From contig NC_081415.1 in the NCBI RefSeq assembly GCF_030272615.1, positions 373,467,009 to 373,531,008 on the forward strand: DNA of 64,000 nt. The letters run 5' to 3'. Positions 35,446 to 47,719 of the stretch are shown here, piece by piece. Position numbers and translations under genes: made by a program. The first letter of the stretch is position 1, and each line of letters begins with the position of its first letter. The notes beneath the pieces were generated by a model, which saw only the letters and a program-made list of their open reading frames with translations, was not told the DNA's origin and made no database searches. The DNA is from Cryptomeria japonica. Taxonomy: Eukaryota; Streptophyta; Pinopsida; Cupressales; Cupressaceae.

Positions 35446-37599
35446 TAGGGACATTTGACATTATGTACTCAGCTTGTGGGCCATATATGGGACAGACAGT
35501 CCAATTTTGTACTCTGATACTTTTTTTGTTGATATATGATATGATATGCAGCTATATGATGGGATGCAATGTATTATGGCTTATGTTTACTTTCCATGTA
35601 TGGATGTCTTATGCATTGTCTATGTACTATTTTTGGAACATGTATGAATTTTGTTTATGTTTTTGATGCATGTATAAGATGAAATGGATAAAATGCTTTG
35701 TATGGGCTTGGTATATTGCAAATGTACTAACCCATGAATGCAGCATGTAGCTTATTTATTTGGAGATCAGAGAACTAGATTGGATGGACTACCAAGACTG
35801 ACGAAAGAAATGTTAGTAAGAAGAAATTAGACAGAGGACAGTTAGAGATGAACGAAAACTTGCTTTCGCAAATGCACATAAGTAGGTGAGAACCTTTATT
35901 TATTGTAGCAAAGCGGATGCAGAGCATCATGGCATTGAAGGCCAGAGCTAGAACACAACCCCTTTGACAAAAGATAGACACATCGCACACAAGGAATGAG
36001 TGAAGCATCCTAGGGTGCATACATCAAGGGTCGAGGTATGTGTGGCATTCACAAAGCAAACGTACTTATCACAGACACCCAATAATATAGTTGCCCCAGT
36101 TTGTGACAAACATTCCACAAATAGAAAACACAACAAAAAAGGAAAGGAAAAGGGACCATGAACCATCCCAGTCACTCTAAATCACTTAGTGACATCATTG
36201 AGCAACATAGGAAAATGATTGAAGCCAAAGATAAACCAATAAAAAGATAAGATGCACAAATTCAACCAAGTCAAACAAACATTCTGATCGTCATTGTCAA
36301 AGGTGGAAAACAAGAATGATCATGTTGTCTGGTTTCAGGGAATGCGGTACCCTGTCTAAGACAGGACACGGTCTGGTTTTGAGTATACCACACCCTGTAT
36401 AAGACCCATGATAATAGTGACAAGGATAATTGATATTGATGTTGATTCATTTTTCAGGACTTTATTTGACTTTTTAGGGATTTTTTCAGGACATTATTCA
36501 ATTTTTAGGGATTTTTTCAGGACATTATATGATTTTTTTTTTGAATTATTTCTGGACATTTTTTGAATGTTTTTAGGCTTATTTCAGGACATTTTTTCAA
36601 TGTTTTTGGATTATTTCAGGACATTTTTCAATTTTTATGATTTTGCCCCCAGTGTCTAGCAAGGCAAGGAATATGACAGGTGAATAAATAGGCTTTCTAA
36701 AATGATGATGGATAGAGGGAAGACAAAGGCCTTTTATCATAGAGACAATACAGATGCAATTTTCAAGGGCTATTGCATGATGGGAAAAGAGACTGGATAT
36801 GACAATGTAAAGTAGTGACATGGCATGAGGGACATGTCAAGAGGTTTTTGAAACCATGTTTAAATTTTGCGTCCTTATGTCAAATCAAGATCAAGGAATG
36901 AAAAAGAGTGTATGGATAGCGATAAGATATGGATAGGATAAGCAAGACCAAGAATGGATAAGGGACATGGACTGAAGGTCGGGGTAGGCTAAGGGATAGT
37001 GGCAGAAAGTTGCAATAAGCCAGGGAATATGGATGAAAGGTTGTAATAAGCAAATGGATAAATACCAAAATCTATGATGGACTAAAAGCTGCAAACAAGA
37101 TGCATGATGCTCATGAAGATCCTCAGCCTTGTCAAGATCAAAGGTGGAAAGGGAAACTGGACATGAGGGACAATAGGATATGAAGGGTATGACATGGTAT
37201 GATAGGATAATGAAGGGCAATAGGATATGAAGGAGGAAACCTGCCCCCAAGTGTGGTGTGCAAGAAGTTCATAGATTACGCATGATGTCTGTTTGCCAGG
37301 TTTTCATCATGGTACTTGCCCAAGGTGTCTATTTGCTAGGTTTTCACCAGTGGACAAATTATTTTTGCTTTACTTTTTTTTTCTTTTGTCTTTTTTTTTC
37401 ACTTTTTTTTTTTTGGTATTTTGACTTTTTCAATAGAAGATGGACACATGATAGGGGATGGAAGAAGGACTCAATCATTTTTTATTTTTTATTTTTGGAT
37501 AGTAGCCTTGAAAGAAAAAGGACCATGACCTTTAAAAGTATGCTCAAAGATGTTGGTCGGATAAGGACATGGAAAATAAGATGAAACTAAGGCAAGGAT
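35446..37599. other. Non-coding interior of the 13-kb element between two convergent ORFs
   Basis: Neither strand shows a credible gene. It separates the 3' ends of the PMD gene and the 970-codon ORF, which converge here. It holds words near 36330-36410 (TCTGGTTTCAGG, CCTGTATAAGACC) related to the tandem repeat at 47495-49030, a TTTCAGGACATTTTT repeat, and long T-runs at 37370-37420. Confidence 0.5.
36450..36640. repeat. Imperfect ~33-bp tandem repeat around TTTCAGGACATT
   Basis: Six copies of a T-rich unit with the core TCAGGACATT or TCTGGACATT, spaced about 30-35 bases. Located between the converging PMD gene and the sense ORF. Confidence 0.8.
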
Positions 37600-40512
37600 T
37601 TATGTAAAGGATTGGATCAAAGGGATCGAAGGATGGAAAATATGCATTGGATAATGGATAGGGTATTGGAAGAACTGTGCTTGAGTGGATAGAAATGTTG
37701 GCAAGATTGACATTGGCACACACCTTGAGGGGTGATGGACTGATGGAGGAAAAGTGGGTTTTGGATATGGAGATTTTGATGAAGGAATAGCTAGGGATTT
37801 GTGAGATTTGGATGGAGGAATAACTTGGGATTTTGGGACATAAGGGCCCAAAATGGATGAAGAAGGTGATGGAGGAACAAATTTGAGAGGGTTGGATGGA
37901 GGAATAGCAACTTTGGATGCCAAGTTGGATGTTTCTTTAGGCTGTTGTGCTTCAAGGAGCTGCTTAGGGATCCACATGGTTTTTGATTTTTCATGCTTTT
38001 GTGGTTCCTTAGAGTGCATTTCTTGCACAAGGGATTTAGGAACCCATATATATTTTGACTTTTCTTTATTTTTCTCAGTGGGCCTTTGTGGCCTTTTGGA
38101 TATTTCTTTTTCTTTATAGATCATATCGTTCTTTGTTTTGACATGTCGATTATATTGGACATGTTGATCCTTGAATACATGTGGATTTCTAGACTTATGA
38201 CTTTTATACTTGGCATCCAAATTGCTTGGAGGGGGAAAGGAATGCATGGATGGATATGAATGAAATGGACTTCTTTTGGATTGATTAAATTTACTCAAGG
38301 ATGTGTGCTTTTGCTGACCTTGCATAGAGGATGAAGGGATATAAGGACCTAAGATGGATGGAAAGTATGATGGGGAAGGTGTATGTTTTGATTTTGATGG
38401 AGGGATACCAACGTCTTGAGAGTGAGTTGTGTAGACATGACCCTTAAGATATTCTTTGATATGGAGGGGTTCTTTCTTATGGAGATCTACTCCTTTGCCT
38501 TTATGAATATCTTGACTTGTAGGATACTCTTTTCTTTGGGAAGAAGATGTGAATCCATTATGACGTGGATATGATATGAGAGAAATAATGAGATCTTGAA
38601 GTGGATCGGATTGCACCAAAGTGGAAGAACCCATTATGCATGTCAAGGGTTCATGAACATCTTGCACTGACATGTTAGAATCATGAGGGGGATTAGGATC
38701 ATGAGGGGGGCTAGGATTGTGTAGTGGACATGGCTCAATGATAGGCTCTTCAAGAGATGGAATGGGAGAAATAATGGGATCATCAAAAGAAATGAGACCT
38801 TGGAGTGGATATGCTGGATTAGGATGTGGAGATGGAGGAACAAAAGGATCTTGTGGAGGATTTAAATGAATAATTTGATCTTGACAAGGAGGAAGACCAT
38901 TGGATTCCTCTTTAAAAGGGCTCTTCTCTTGACTTTCAATGGGATCATTGAAAAGGATGGAAGGGATATCATGATCTTTCTTTGGAAGTGGAATGTCAAT
39001 GGGATTTGATAGGACACGTTTTTCATGAAATGGAAGGGGATCATTTGGGATTGGATGGATTGGGATATCTTGATCTTCCTTAGGGAATGGAGTGTCAATA
39101 GGACTTTGGATAGGGTGGACAAGAATAGAGGAATCATCGTGAGTGTCTGGGAACATGGGGTCCTGGTCAACAATTGGATAGGATGATAAGGTTTCAGGAT
39201 CTTGATCTTGATCTGTTTCAAGACATGTTTCTTCATGCTCTAAATTATCCTCTTGACATGGGGTTGGACTTTGGATATGCATGGGGGATTCTGATAGGGG
39301 ATCGATGTTTTGGCATGAAGGAAATGCACTTTGAACATTTGTGATGGATTCTGGCAAGGAATCAATGCTTGAACATGAGGAAGAGGGACTTCAAATGGGG
39401 TCCTCTAAAATAGGTAATGGCAATAAAGTGCATGGTGGCATTGGGTCTTGTATTTCTGAAACATGACAAGGATGTGCATCATGAATTGGATTATCTTGGC
39501 AATCAATTATGGATAGCCCTTGGATAATTTCATCCCTGGGTGTATTGTTTGATGAGGACAATATGGAAGGTTCTTGGGAAACTTCTAAAGGTGTAGGGAT
39601 AGATGCCACTAGAGAGTCAATTTGTTTGTGGGGGGATGAGGCATTGCTAGATATAAGTGTATTATCTTGATCTTCCTCAAAGAACTCACTTGGTAATTTC
39701 CTTAAGATCCTTGCAACAAGGCCACCTTTCTTTTGAGGTTTTGACATAGTTGTATCTGGAATTTGAACTTGTTTGGAAAGGAGTTGGTTCTGGTCTGATG
39801 TCATGTTTTGATTTCAAACTAGATGTTGATCAAATTGGTTTGACATGTTCAAAATATGGCTTGGTGCATGTTGCAAGTTTTGTTTTTGAATTTGTGATTA
39901 TAGTTGTTGACATTGATATGTTGATTGAACTTGTTGATATTCCACCATTGGTTGAACTATTTGTGGACATTGTATAGTTGGTTGGACATATTGTTGAAAT
40001 TGGACCATTGGTTGTGTTGGTTGTATATGTTGGACCATTGGTTGTGTCTATTGGATATATTGTTGATTCGAGATTTGATTGAATGAGATTTGACCAAATA
40101 AATTTTGATTTGGGACTTGATTGAAATTTGTGCTTGCTTTTTGAAACTGTTTCATCATCTCTATTTGAGAGATGAGAGCTAGTATGTCTGATCGTTCGAT
40201 AAGATCTTTTACATCAATTGGCTCAAATTTTGGGTTTGGACCTTGAAATTTTTTAAATGTTTTGGACATTTGTGATCTATGCTTCTCAATGTTTTTCACT
40301 TTTTGTTCCAAGATCTCTTTTTCTCGAACTAGTTTTTCCCCTAGTTTTTGTATTTGGAGCCCTATTTCATTATAAAAAGTTTGACCGATATTGCCTTGTT
40401 GTTGGGTTGGATATAATTGTGATTGCCTTGGATTAAAATTAGATTGCATTGTCGGTTGATACATCAAAATTTGTTGCATCATTGGTGCTTGGAACCTTGT
40501 TTCAATAGACAT
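37600..40512 (-). pseudogene. 970-codon Gln- and Pro-rich ORF of unknown function, sense strand of the 13-kb element
   Basis: One minus-strand frame from ATG at 40512 to TAA at 37600, interrupted only by four stops (starting at 40048, 39898, 39814, 39391), with no frameshift. The N-terminal ~150 residues are Gln-rich with a short helical Lys/Glu stretch (LGEKLVREKEILEQKVKNIE). Then comes a run of QPMVQ-type repeats, and a long Pro/Ser/Asp-rich part with internal repeats: NPIDIPLPKKDHDIPS / SPIDTPFPKEDQDIPI, SILGPYIPSS / SILGPYVPKS, IWVPKSLVQEM / MWIPKQLLEAQ. No zinc knuckle or enzyme motif. It may be a diverged Gag-like or disordered structural protein; I do not recognise it. Confidence 0.75.
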
Positions 40513-42776
40513 GTCACTATGCAATGTTTTTGGGATTTTTTCATTTTATTTTAAAAGGATGATGTATGATATGCAACTAAATGCAACCTAAATAAATGAA
40601 AATGCAATCTATGGTAAGAATGCAACCTATGTTTTTGTTGTTTTTTCAAGATTTGGACAAACTTTTTGAAATGTAAACTTAAAGACTCAACCTTGGGAAG
40701 TTGGAATGAAGCCAAGACCTTAAAGGACAAAGGACCAAATGACAATAGGACAAATTGACAATGTCTCACCTATATGCTTGGATACTAAGCTAGGTTTAAC
40801 AAAAATGATATTAATGAAAGGATGAATTTTTAGACTAGGTCAAGACTTCTTAACAACAACTTAGGGTATCATCCAAAGTTTTGATTTTTTCAAAATTTGA
40901 CAAACCAAATTTTTGAAACTAAATGGAAGAAGGCAATGATTATGACAATGACTTAGGATATGACATGAAAATGATCTAAGGATATGATATGACCAAATGA
41001 AGCCAAGACAAGATGACAATACAATGATAAGGATATGTGAAGACCAATGACTTGAAATATGCAAAATGCAACCTAGGCAAGACCTAATTTTAGCATGACA
41101 AGGATAATGCACAAATGTCACCTCAATGGAAATCTATCTTGGATATGACAATGAAATGCAAACTTAGGGAAATGATTTTGAGCCTAAGGGCAAAATGAGG
41201 ATGCTTGCAATGAAAAGGACTAAAATGAAGGGAGATGACAATATGCCCTAGGACCTATGTTGGACTATGCAAAACCTAGCCTAAAGTGACATGAATTTTG
41301 AAACAAAGATATTCAATGTTTTGACAAGCCATGTTCAAATGTTGGATGAATACTTGGAATTTGGACTTTTGTTTGGATTTTGTTTTGAATTGGAGGTTGT
41401 TGATTTTGAAAACCCAAGTTGATTATGAGCACTTTTTGAATTTTTATTTTTTTTTATTTAACCTTTGACAATCATGGAAGACAAAGTGTTTGTTTGACTT
41501 TGACTCAAGACAATCAAGCACATTCACAACAAATCCTATGGTTGGCAAGGGCAATATCTGTTGAATCCTCTAACCATAAAATACAAGACTTAGTCGGATA
41601 GCTAGATGCTTGGTAGCACTGGCTCCCCCTTACAGTGCACTCACTTCTCGGGCATACCAAGCTTCGAGTTCAAGGGGCATCACTTCCCAAGAACTTGCTA
41701 TCTCTAACTAAGGAGTACATGAGAGGTGTATTTGGCATGTGCGTATCACAATGTCTAAGCCAACAGATAGAAGGATTTTGGCCTCTAAAAACAAGAGATT
41801 CTAGTAAGGGCATCTGTTCAAGTGGGTATTGATCCGGTGAATAAATCATCGCAATACCATTCTAGCACCCATTGTCTACAACTTTCATTGCATCCATAGT
41901 TATTTAGAGTGGTTCAGAAGAGCTTGGCTTTAGCTCGTCACCACTTTGGGTTGTTCCCTCTCACCAGTGCCTGTGTGAAGTGCCAGGCAAATCAGGAGGC
42001 AGGCCTAATTCTAAGGGTTAAAACATGCAATCAAGCTAAAAACAAAAAAGCATGCATGGTGTTCATTAACCTTTAAGAAATTAAATGTGCAACTACTTTA
42101 AAAAATGCAAGCACAATGTCTTAGTGAGAATCTTTGACCGCGTCCTGCATAAGATTTGTTAGTAGTTGTATTTTTAGTCTTCGTCACACGTAACGCCAAG
42201 ATGTTGCACAGAGAATCAGTACCAAGGAAAAACCAAAATGTAAAAAAAAATAGAATGAAAAATAAAGTAATTTGCAAGTAAAAACAAATGATTTTACCTC
42301 TGTTTTTGGCCTTACACAACCGCAGAATGACTCAACACAAGCGCGAAACTCTTTGAAACAGGCACAAAACCCTTTAACACAAGCACAAAACCCTTTGACA
42401 TAGGCACAAAACTCTTTGACACAGGCACAAAACTCTTTGACACGGTCACAAAACCCTTCTACACAGGCAGAAAACCCATCTACACAAGCACAAAACTCTT
42501 TGACATAGGCACAAAACTCTTTGACATAGGCACAAAACCCTTCTACATAGGCACAAAACCCATCTACACAGGCACAAAATTATTTGACATAGGCACAAAA
42601 CTCTTTGACACATGCACAAAACTCTTTGACACAGGCGTAGGATGTCTTGACATAGGCGTAAGAGTCTCCAGAAAGCTCTGAGTGGCCCTGTTTCTTGAGT
42701 TTTTCACATGCAAATCAGCTCAAAAGCACTCAAAAACATGGTTAAGGGGTTAGTTCACGTCAGGTTCAACAGAAAA
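40513..42776 (-). other. 5' leader of the 13-kb element
   Basis: About 2.2 kb between the 5' LTR and the sense ORF, without a credible gene. No primer site starting TGG is found next to the LTR; the adjacent minus-strand sequence is TTTTCTGTTGAACCTGACG. Contains a 21-bp tandem array. Confidence 0.5.
42328..42670. repeat. 21-bp tandem repeat, about 16 copies
   Basis: Unit close to CTTTGACACAGGCACAAAACT, with variants such as TACATAGG and CCCTTCTA. It is about 100 bases inside the 5' LTR, in the leader. The unit is a multiple of three, but I see no start codon or conserved frame. Confidence 0.9.
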
Positions 42777-44244
42777 TGTAGATAGGAATTTGGGAAAACA
42801 TCAAAGCAATATTAGACTAGCTCAATCACAAAAACTAGATTGCAATGATAAGAAATCCTAATTACAATTAATAAAGGCATGAAGATGAAATACTACAATA
42901 AAAAGCAAACCAAATCCTGTATCTCCTTCATGTGGCTCCATTGTTCTTCATTCACCTTCCAATTTGATGTTGTTCTCATCTACAAAGTGCATTTGCAAGT
43001 GGAAAGCAAGTTGTTGATGAAATTTGTAGCATAAGGTTACTCGAAAATGTGATTGATTGATTGACAAAGGAACTCATCCAATTTATAGACAAATTGGAGA
43101 GAGGACAAGATTAGCATGAAGAGATTTGAAAGGAAATTCAAATCAAGAATGGCAAAATTATGACAAGTGTATGACAATTGCTATGCAAGGTGTTATGACA
43201 AATTATGACAAATTATGACAAATTGCTATGCAAGATGTATGACAAAAATTTGAAATAGAAATAGAAATTAGGAGAAATTAGAAAACTAGGTGAATTAATT
43301 AATAATTTTTCATTCATTAATTAATTCACAAAAAGAGGGGGAATTAATTAGCCAATTAAATAAATATTTAATTGTGACAAGAAGACTTAGGATAAATAAA
43401 TAAATTATTTAACCTAGAGGGAAAATGACAAAAAAGATTAAATGAATAAATCATAAAACCCTAGAAGATGAATTAGAAATGCAAGGACGACAATTAGGTC
43501 TTGACAAAAGATAATTGATGTAGGGTCAATTTGAACATGATTATGATTGACAAAGGACCAATGTTGATAAATGATTGAGATTGGTTTGAGAAAAATCAAT
43601 GACAAATTGACCAATTGACAAGGAGACCAATTGATAAGCGCCAATTGACGAGGAACAATGACTAATTGATCCAAATTGACATGATTGAAAAGGACAAAGA
43701 TCAATGACGAATCGATGACAAATCGATCGCAAAATGACGAGATTGATGAGGGCAAGGATCGATGACAAATTGATCGCAAAATGACAAGATTGACAAGGAC
43801 AAGGATCAATGACAAATTGATCGCAAAATGACAAGATTGACAAGAACAAGGATCGATGACAAATTGATCGCAAAATGACAAGATTGACAAGGACAAGGAT
43901 CGATGACAAATCGATTGCAAAATGACAATATTGACAAGAGGACAAAACCCTAATTCTATCATCGATTAGGATTGACGATGTCCAGAATGATGATAAATGA
44001 GCACGCACCATGATGCGACAGGATAAGATCGACCAAAATCATGATTGAAGATTGCTATCGACAAGACCTAATTCGAAAGCGATAAAATGAGGAATGCAGA
44101 AGAAGGACTCGATGCTCGCAAATGATAAAGACCAAGTGTGCAACATAGAAGAAATGTTAATGCGATGCAAGAACCCTAAAATAAGGCAATGCGCAAATGT
44201 TAAAGTATGACTCCGCAAGCGTTGACCATTTTTAGATGTCTACA
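42777..44244 (-). repeat. 5' LTR of the 13-kb element
   Basis: 1,468 bases, direct repeat of 31243-32712, with the same internal 47-bp array (about 43710-43925). Confidence 0.93.
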
Positions 44245-44249
44245 GAAGG
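44245..44249. repeat. Target-site duplication, right copy (GAAGG)
   Basis: Perfect match to 31238-31242. The family C LTR resumes here. Confidence 0.9.
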
Positions 44250-44821
44250 TATACCTTTCCATCATTTATTTCAAGCATTTGTAATATTTCATTCAAGGTT
44301 GATTCCAAACTAGGGTTTGACTTAGGAAAACCCCTATTCCCAATATTTTTTCCCTTCTTTCGGAGTGCAAGAAGCAAGTGTGCAGCTTTTCTTCTTAGAT
44401 TAAGCTTCATTTATAGAGATGGAAAAACACTTTTCAACGTGCGAAAAATTTAGAGGACCAAGAGGCAGTGCCATGGTCCCTTCTTTTTCAGGACATTTTT
44501 GTAGGGAAGATTTGAATCAGCTCATATTAATCAGATCCAGGTGCATGACGAAATCCTGAACCTCTAGCTCATTATTTTTTCAATTTTGTCTTCTATTCCA
44601 ACACTTTACCCTAAATCAACTTTTCAACTTACCAAAGAGGGAAAAGCATAGCATAATCAATCAATCCACTTAGTATTCAATCCTTATTTGATTTGTGATT
44701 GGATCTAGTGGATTCCTCCCCTCTTTTGAATGTAAATGAATTCCTCCCCTAAAAGCAAAAATTGATTTGGTGATTTCTCCTTCTATGTAGCAAATTGCCA
44801 AATCAAATTTTCCCCTTTACA

Positions 44822-45399
44822 GCATGAACATGACAAAACCCTAATCACACACATATGCTTGCATAATAATTGACATGAATTTTCTCCATAATGGTTAAAT
44901 GATGAATATGTAGCCTTGAAGATCTCTGAAAATGCTTGATGAATGCTTCACAGGTGCACAAATACTTTAGGTAGATAATGATTGGAGTCTCAGATCTAAA
45001 ATGAATTGATATAATGTCCTTATATAGGGATTTCTAAGTAAATTATCAATTATGCTGACCTCCAATGATCATGTATAGCCAGAGGAATGAATTCTTGTTG
45101 AGGAAATACAAAACTCACCCCATTTTAAATTTGGGCCCCTTTAAGGGGGACCATGGTGTTTTAGCCTGGCATGGTCCAGACCAAGATGTACCATGACCTA
45201 GTCCAACCACAAAGGGGACCAAAATAAGATGCCAAGGAGGTGGGTACCACTCTATCAGACCCACAATAAGTTTCTCATGACATCAAAGCTGGGTAATTAA
45301 CACAAATCTAACCTAGAAAGGGGATGAGGATAAATCATGGTAAAGTGGAAGCACAAACATGAGGTGTAAATTGGACCAGTGAAAATTTATGACACTAGA
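44822..45399 (-). repeat. Truncated family C-like LTR (copy A), inverted against the plus-strand LTR
   Basis: Minus-strand LTR starting at 45399 next to an inverted polypurine signal and ending abruptly at 44822 in the middle of the LTR (at the CATGTTCATGC word), where the plus-strand LTR begins. Contains GGGGGACCATGG and GGCATGGTCC words like the solo LTR. Confidence 0.75.
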
Positions 45400-45700
45400 T
45401 TTAGCCCCCACTTTAATGAGAGCATGAGCCTATGCAAATACTTGGGGTAAAATAGATGAAAGATGAGAGAGAGGACCAACTAGGAGCAAGATCACAAGGA
45501 GTAAAAGACATCACTAATTTTGAGGAACCAAGCCCCCAATATTAGGATCTTAACTCGTACAATCACATGCAAGGTTACATAAAACAAGACAGAAAAATGC
45601 AAACAAAGAAAAAAGGAAAAAGATACACAACTATAATGCTGAAAATTAGGGTTTCTACTATTAGATGTAGTAAAACCACTATTTTTCTTAATTACCATCA
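45400..45700 (-). other. Remnant internal region next to LTR copy A
   Basis: Begins with the inverted polypurine signal (TTTAGCCCCCACTTTAAT) and matches 46964-47145 for about 170 bases. No gene seen. Confidence 0.6.
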
Positions 45701-46963
45701 TATTAGGGAAAGATAGGAATTTGATAGATCTTAACCTAATAGATATAGATTCTTATCAGATTCTAGGGGTCTTAAATGTGCCTCTTCTTTCCCTTAAGTT
45801 GAATTGAATTGTTGAAGATGTTGAAATTAGGGTAAATATATTGAAATTGAGGTAAAACACATGAGCAGTGAGCTATAGTCGTCAGATCGAGTCACAAACC
45901 AAGATTTGAGGAATATAGGTGTATTCAAAATTATTCCCAGAAGGAGTTCCTTATTTATTGGGACTAGAATGTTGGTCACTCTAGTCCTCCACACTTTTCA
46001 TACTCCAAAGTTGAATCTATTTGTCTTTATAAATAAAGTCAATTCTAAAGACTACAACTTCATTCCTGCTTGTGCGCACACTATAGAAGGGAATAGGTTG
46101 GGAATAGGGGTTTGCCTAACTCAAACCCTAGTTTAGGAATTAACCTTGAATGAAATATTACAAATACTGAAATAAGCAATGGAAAGATATACATCAAATT
46201 TGCAATGACTATTACCGATGCTTTGCTTCTTGAGTGTAATCGCATATGTTGTATGAAATGGCATGAACATGACAAAACCCTAATCATACACATGCTTGCA
46301 TATGAATGATGTAATTTTGCTCCACAATGATTGAATGAAGAATATGCAGCCTTGAAGATCTCTAAAAATGCTTGTTAATGCTTCAAGGATGCCCAAGAAT
46401 GCTTGATTTCTTGACCAGATAGATAGCTTAAATTGGATTAGATTAGAATAAGTTGAGAAGGTTTCCTTGTATAGGGATTTCATAATTAAAATCACCTTTA
46501 GGCCGACTTAGAATCGATATATTTTCACACAGAGCTAAATTTGAATAGGATAAGATCGCCCAATCATCCTCAAAAGGCAAGACCAAAGCGATGGGTGCTC
46601 TAGTCCCAACCACTTTTTTCCAAATTTTTAGGGATGCGAGATATCATGATTCTAATGCTAAATCCAACTCAGTGGCTCAACCCAAGATGTATAGATATAT
46701 GAAATATGCTTTGAGAGTTCAAATTAGGGCAACATTAAGGAAAAATTAGGATAAAATGATAAAGGGCACACCTAGAATAAAGGGTCAAAATAAGAGTGTG
46801 ATGATGTAAAAAAGTGGAATAAGACCCATAATATTCAATTAAATATTAATTAATTACAAGAAAGGTCCTATAATGCATAGAGGAAAGGGAAATACTAAAA
46901 TAGGTGCTAGGAGAGTGTAAAATTAGATACACTAATAAAGGGTGTATAATTTATGATGCTACA
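45701..46963 (-). repeat. Family C-like LTR (copy B), minus strand
   Basis: Right end at 46963 (read TGTAGCATCATAAATT on the minus strand), bordered by an inverted polypurine signal TTTAGCCCTCACTTTAG. The left boundary is uncertain (45580-45900). Similar to the solo LTR at 47720-48900 but a distinct subfamily. Confidence 0.7.
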
Positions 46964-47719
46964 TTTAGCCCTCACTTTAGTAGAGTATGAGCCTATGATC
47001 ATACTCTCGGTGAAGTACAAAGATGAGAGAGATGAGAAAATAGGATTGCAATCGCAAGGAGATAAGACTTCACTAATTTCAAGGAACCAAGCCCCCAATC
47101 TTAGGATCTTAACTCACACAATCATATGCAAGGACACATAACACAACCATTTAATACTAAAAATAAGACCTCAAGTCAACTAGCCTAAGAGACCTCGATA
47201 ATCAAAATGTCTCAACCACTAATATCATTCTTGAAAAATGTCATCTCATGAACACAAGTGATCACATAAAAGAGAAAAGCACATATCATACATGAACTAC
47301 AAATAGAAAAGCTATGAGCTCATGAGAAGAAACAGAGGAAGCATGGATACACATTCTAGATGTGTTTTTCTAGGTGATCCACGAGAAGAAGAATGAGAGT
47401 GGACATGAATACACATTCTAGATGTGTTTTTCTATGTGATCTATGTTAGGAAGGAGAGTGCTAGTTCCACTCATCCTCGTGCATGTGTGTAGGTGATGTC
47501 TGGTTTCAAGTACATAACACCTCGTATAAGAGTTTTTTCCTCTTGTTTCGAGCATGCATCAACCTATTTAAGACATATAATGCAAATGCAAATGTCAGGG
47601 AGTGAATGTCTGGTTTCAAGAACATCTCGTATAAGAGTTTGTTTTCTCTGGTTTCAAGAATGTGTAACCCCATTTAAGACAAATGCATGTCTAGTATTGA
47701 GGACATCTTATGTAAGAGT
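46964..47719 (-). other. Internal remnant next to LTR copy B, with tandem repeats
   Basis: Starts with the inverted polypurine signal. ACACATTCTAGATGTGT occurs twice (about 47349 and 47409). From about 47495 a tandem unit (TCTGGTTTCAAG … CGTATAAGAGTTT … TTTAAGACAT) repeats and continues past the solo LTR to about 49030. No gene. Confidence 0.6.

Larger units (their letters stand above)
31243..44244 (-). mobile_element. 13-kb non-autonomous LTR retrotransposon with antisense PMD gene and 970-codon sense ORF
   Basis: LTRs 31243-32712 and 42777-44244, GAAGG duplication, and a polypurine tract on the minus strand at 32713. No RT, integrase, protease or RNase H is recognised in the 10-kb interior. 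On the minus (sense) strand there is one long ORF (40512-37600). On the plus strand a PMD gene (33543-35445) lies just inside the 3' LTR. Polypurine tract and PMD placement match the Gypsy element at 1-18098, so it is probably mobilised by a Tat-type relative. Confidence 0.9.
29423..44821 (+). repeat. Family C LTR (plus strand), split by two insertions
   Basis: Three pieces, 29423-29639, 30830-31242 and 44245-44821, join to about 1.2 kb, TGCAACATCC…CCCTTTACA. Together they are the inverted match of the 1,181-bp solo LTR at 47720-48900. It follows a polypurine-like tract and is therefore a 3' LTR. A 1.19-kb solo LTR and a 13-kb element interrupt it, each with a perfect 5-bp duplication. Confidence 0.85.

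Noticed and set aside
37791-39236. Other-frame minus ORFs and the 88-codon plus ORF within the 970-codon ORF
   Set aside because: Shadows of the long sense frame caused by its Pro/Ser-rich composition.
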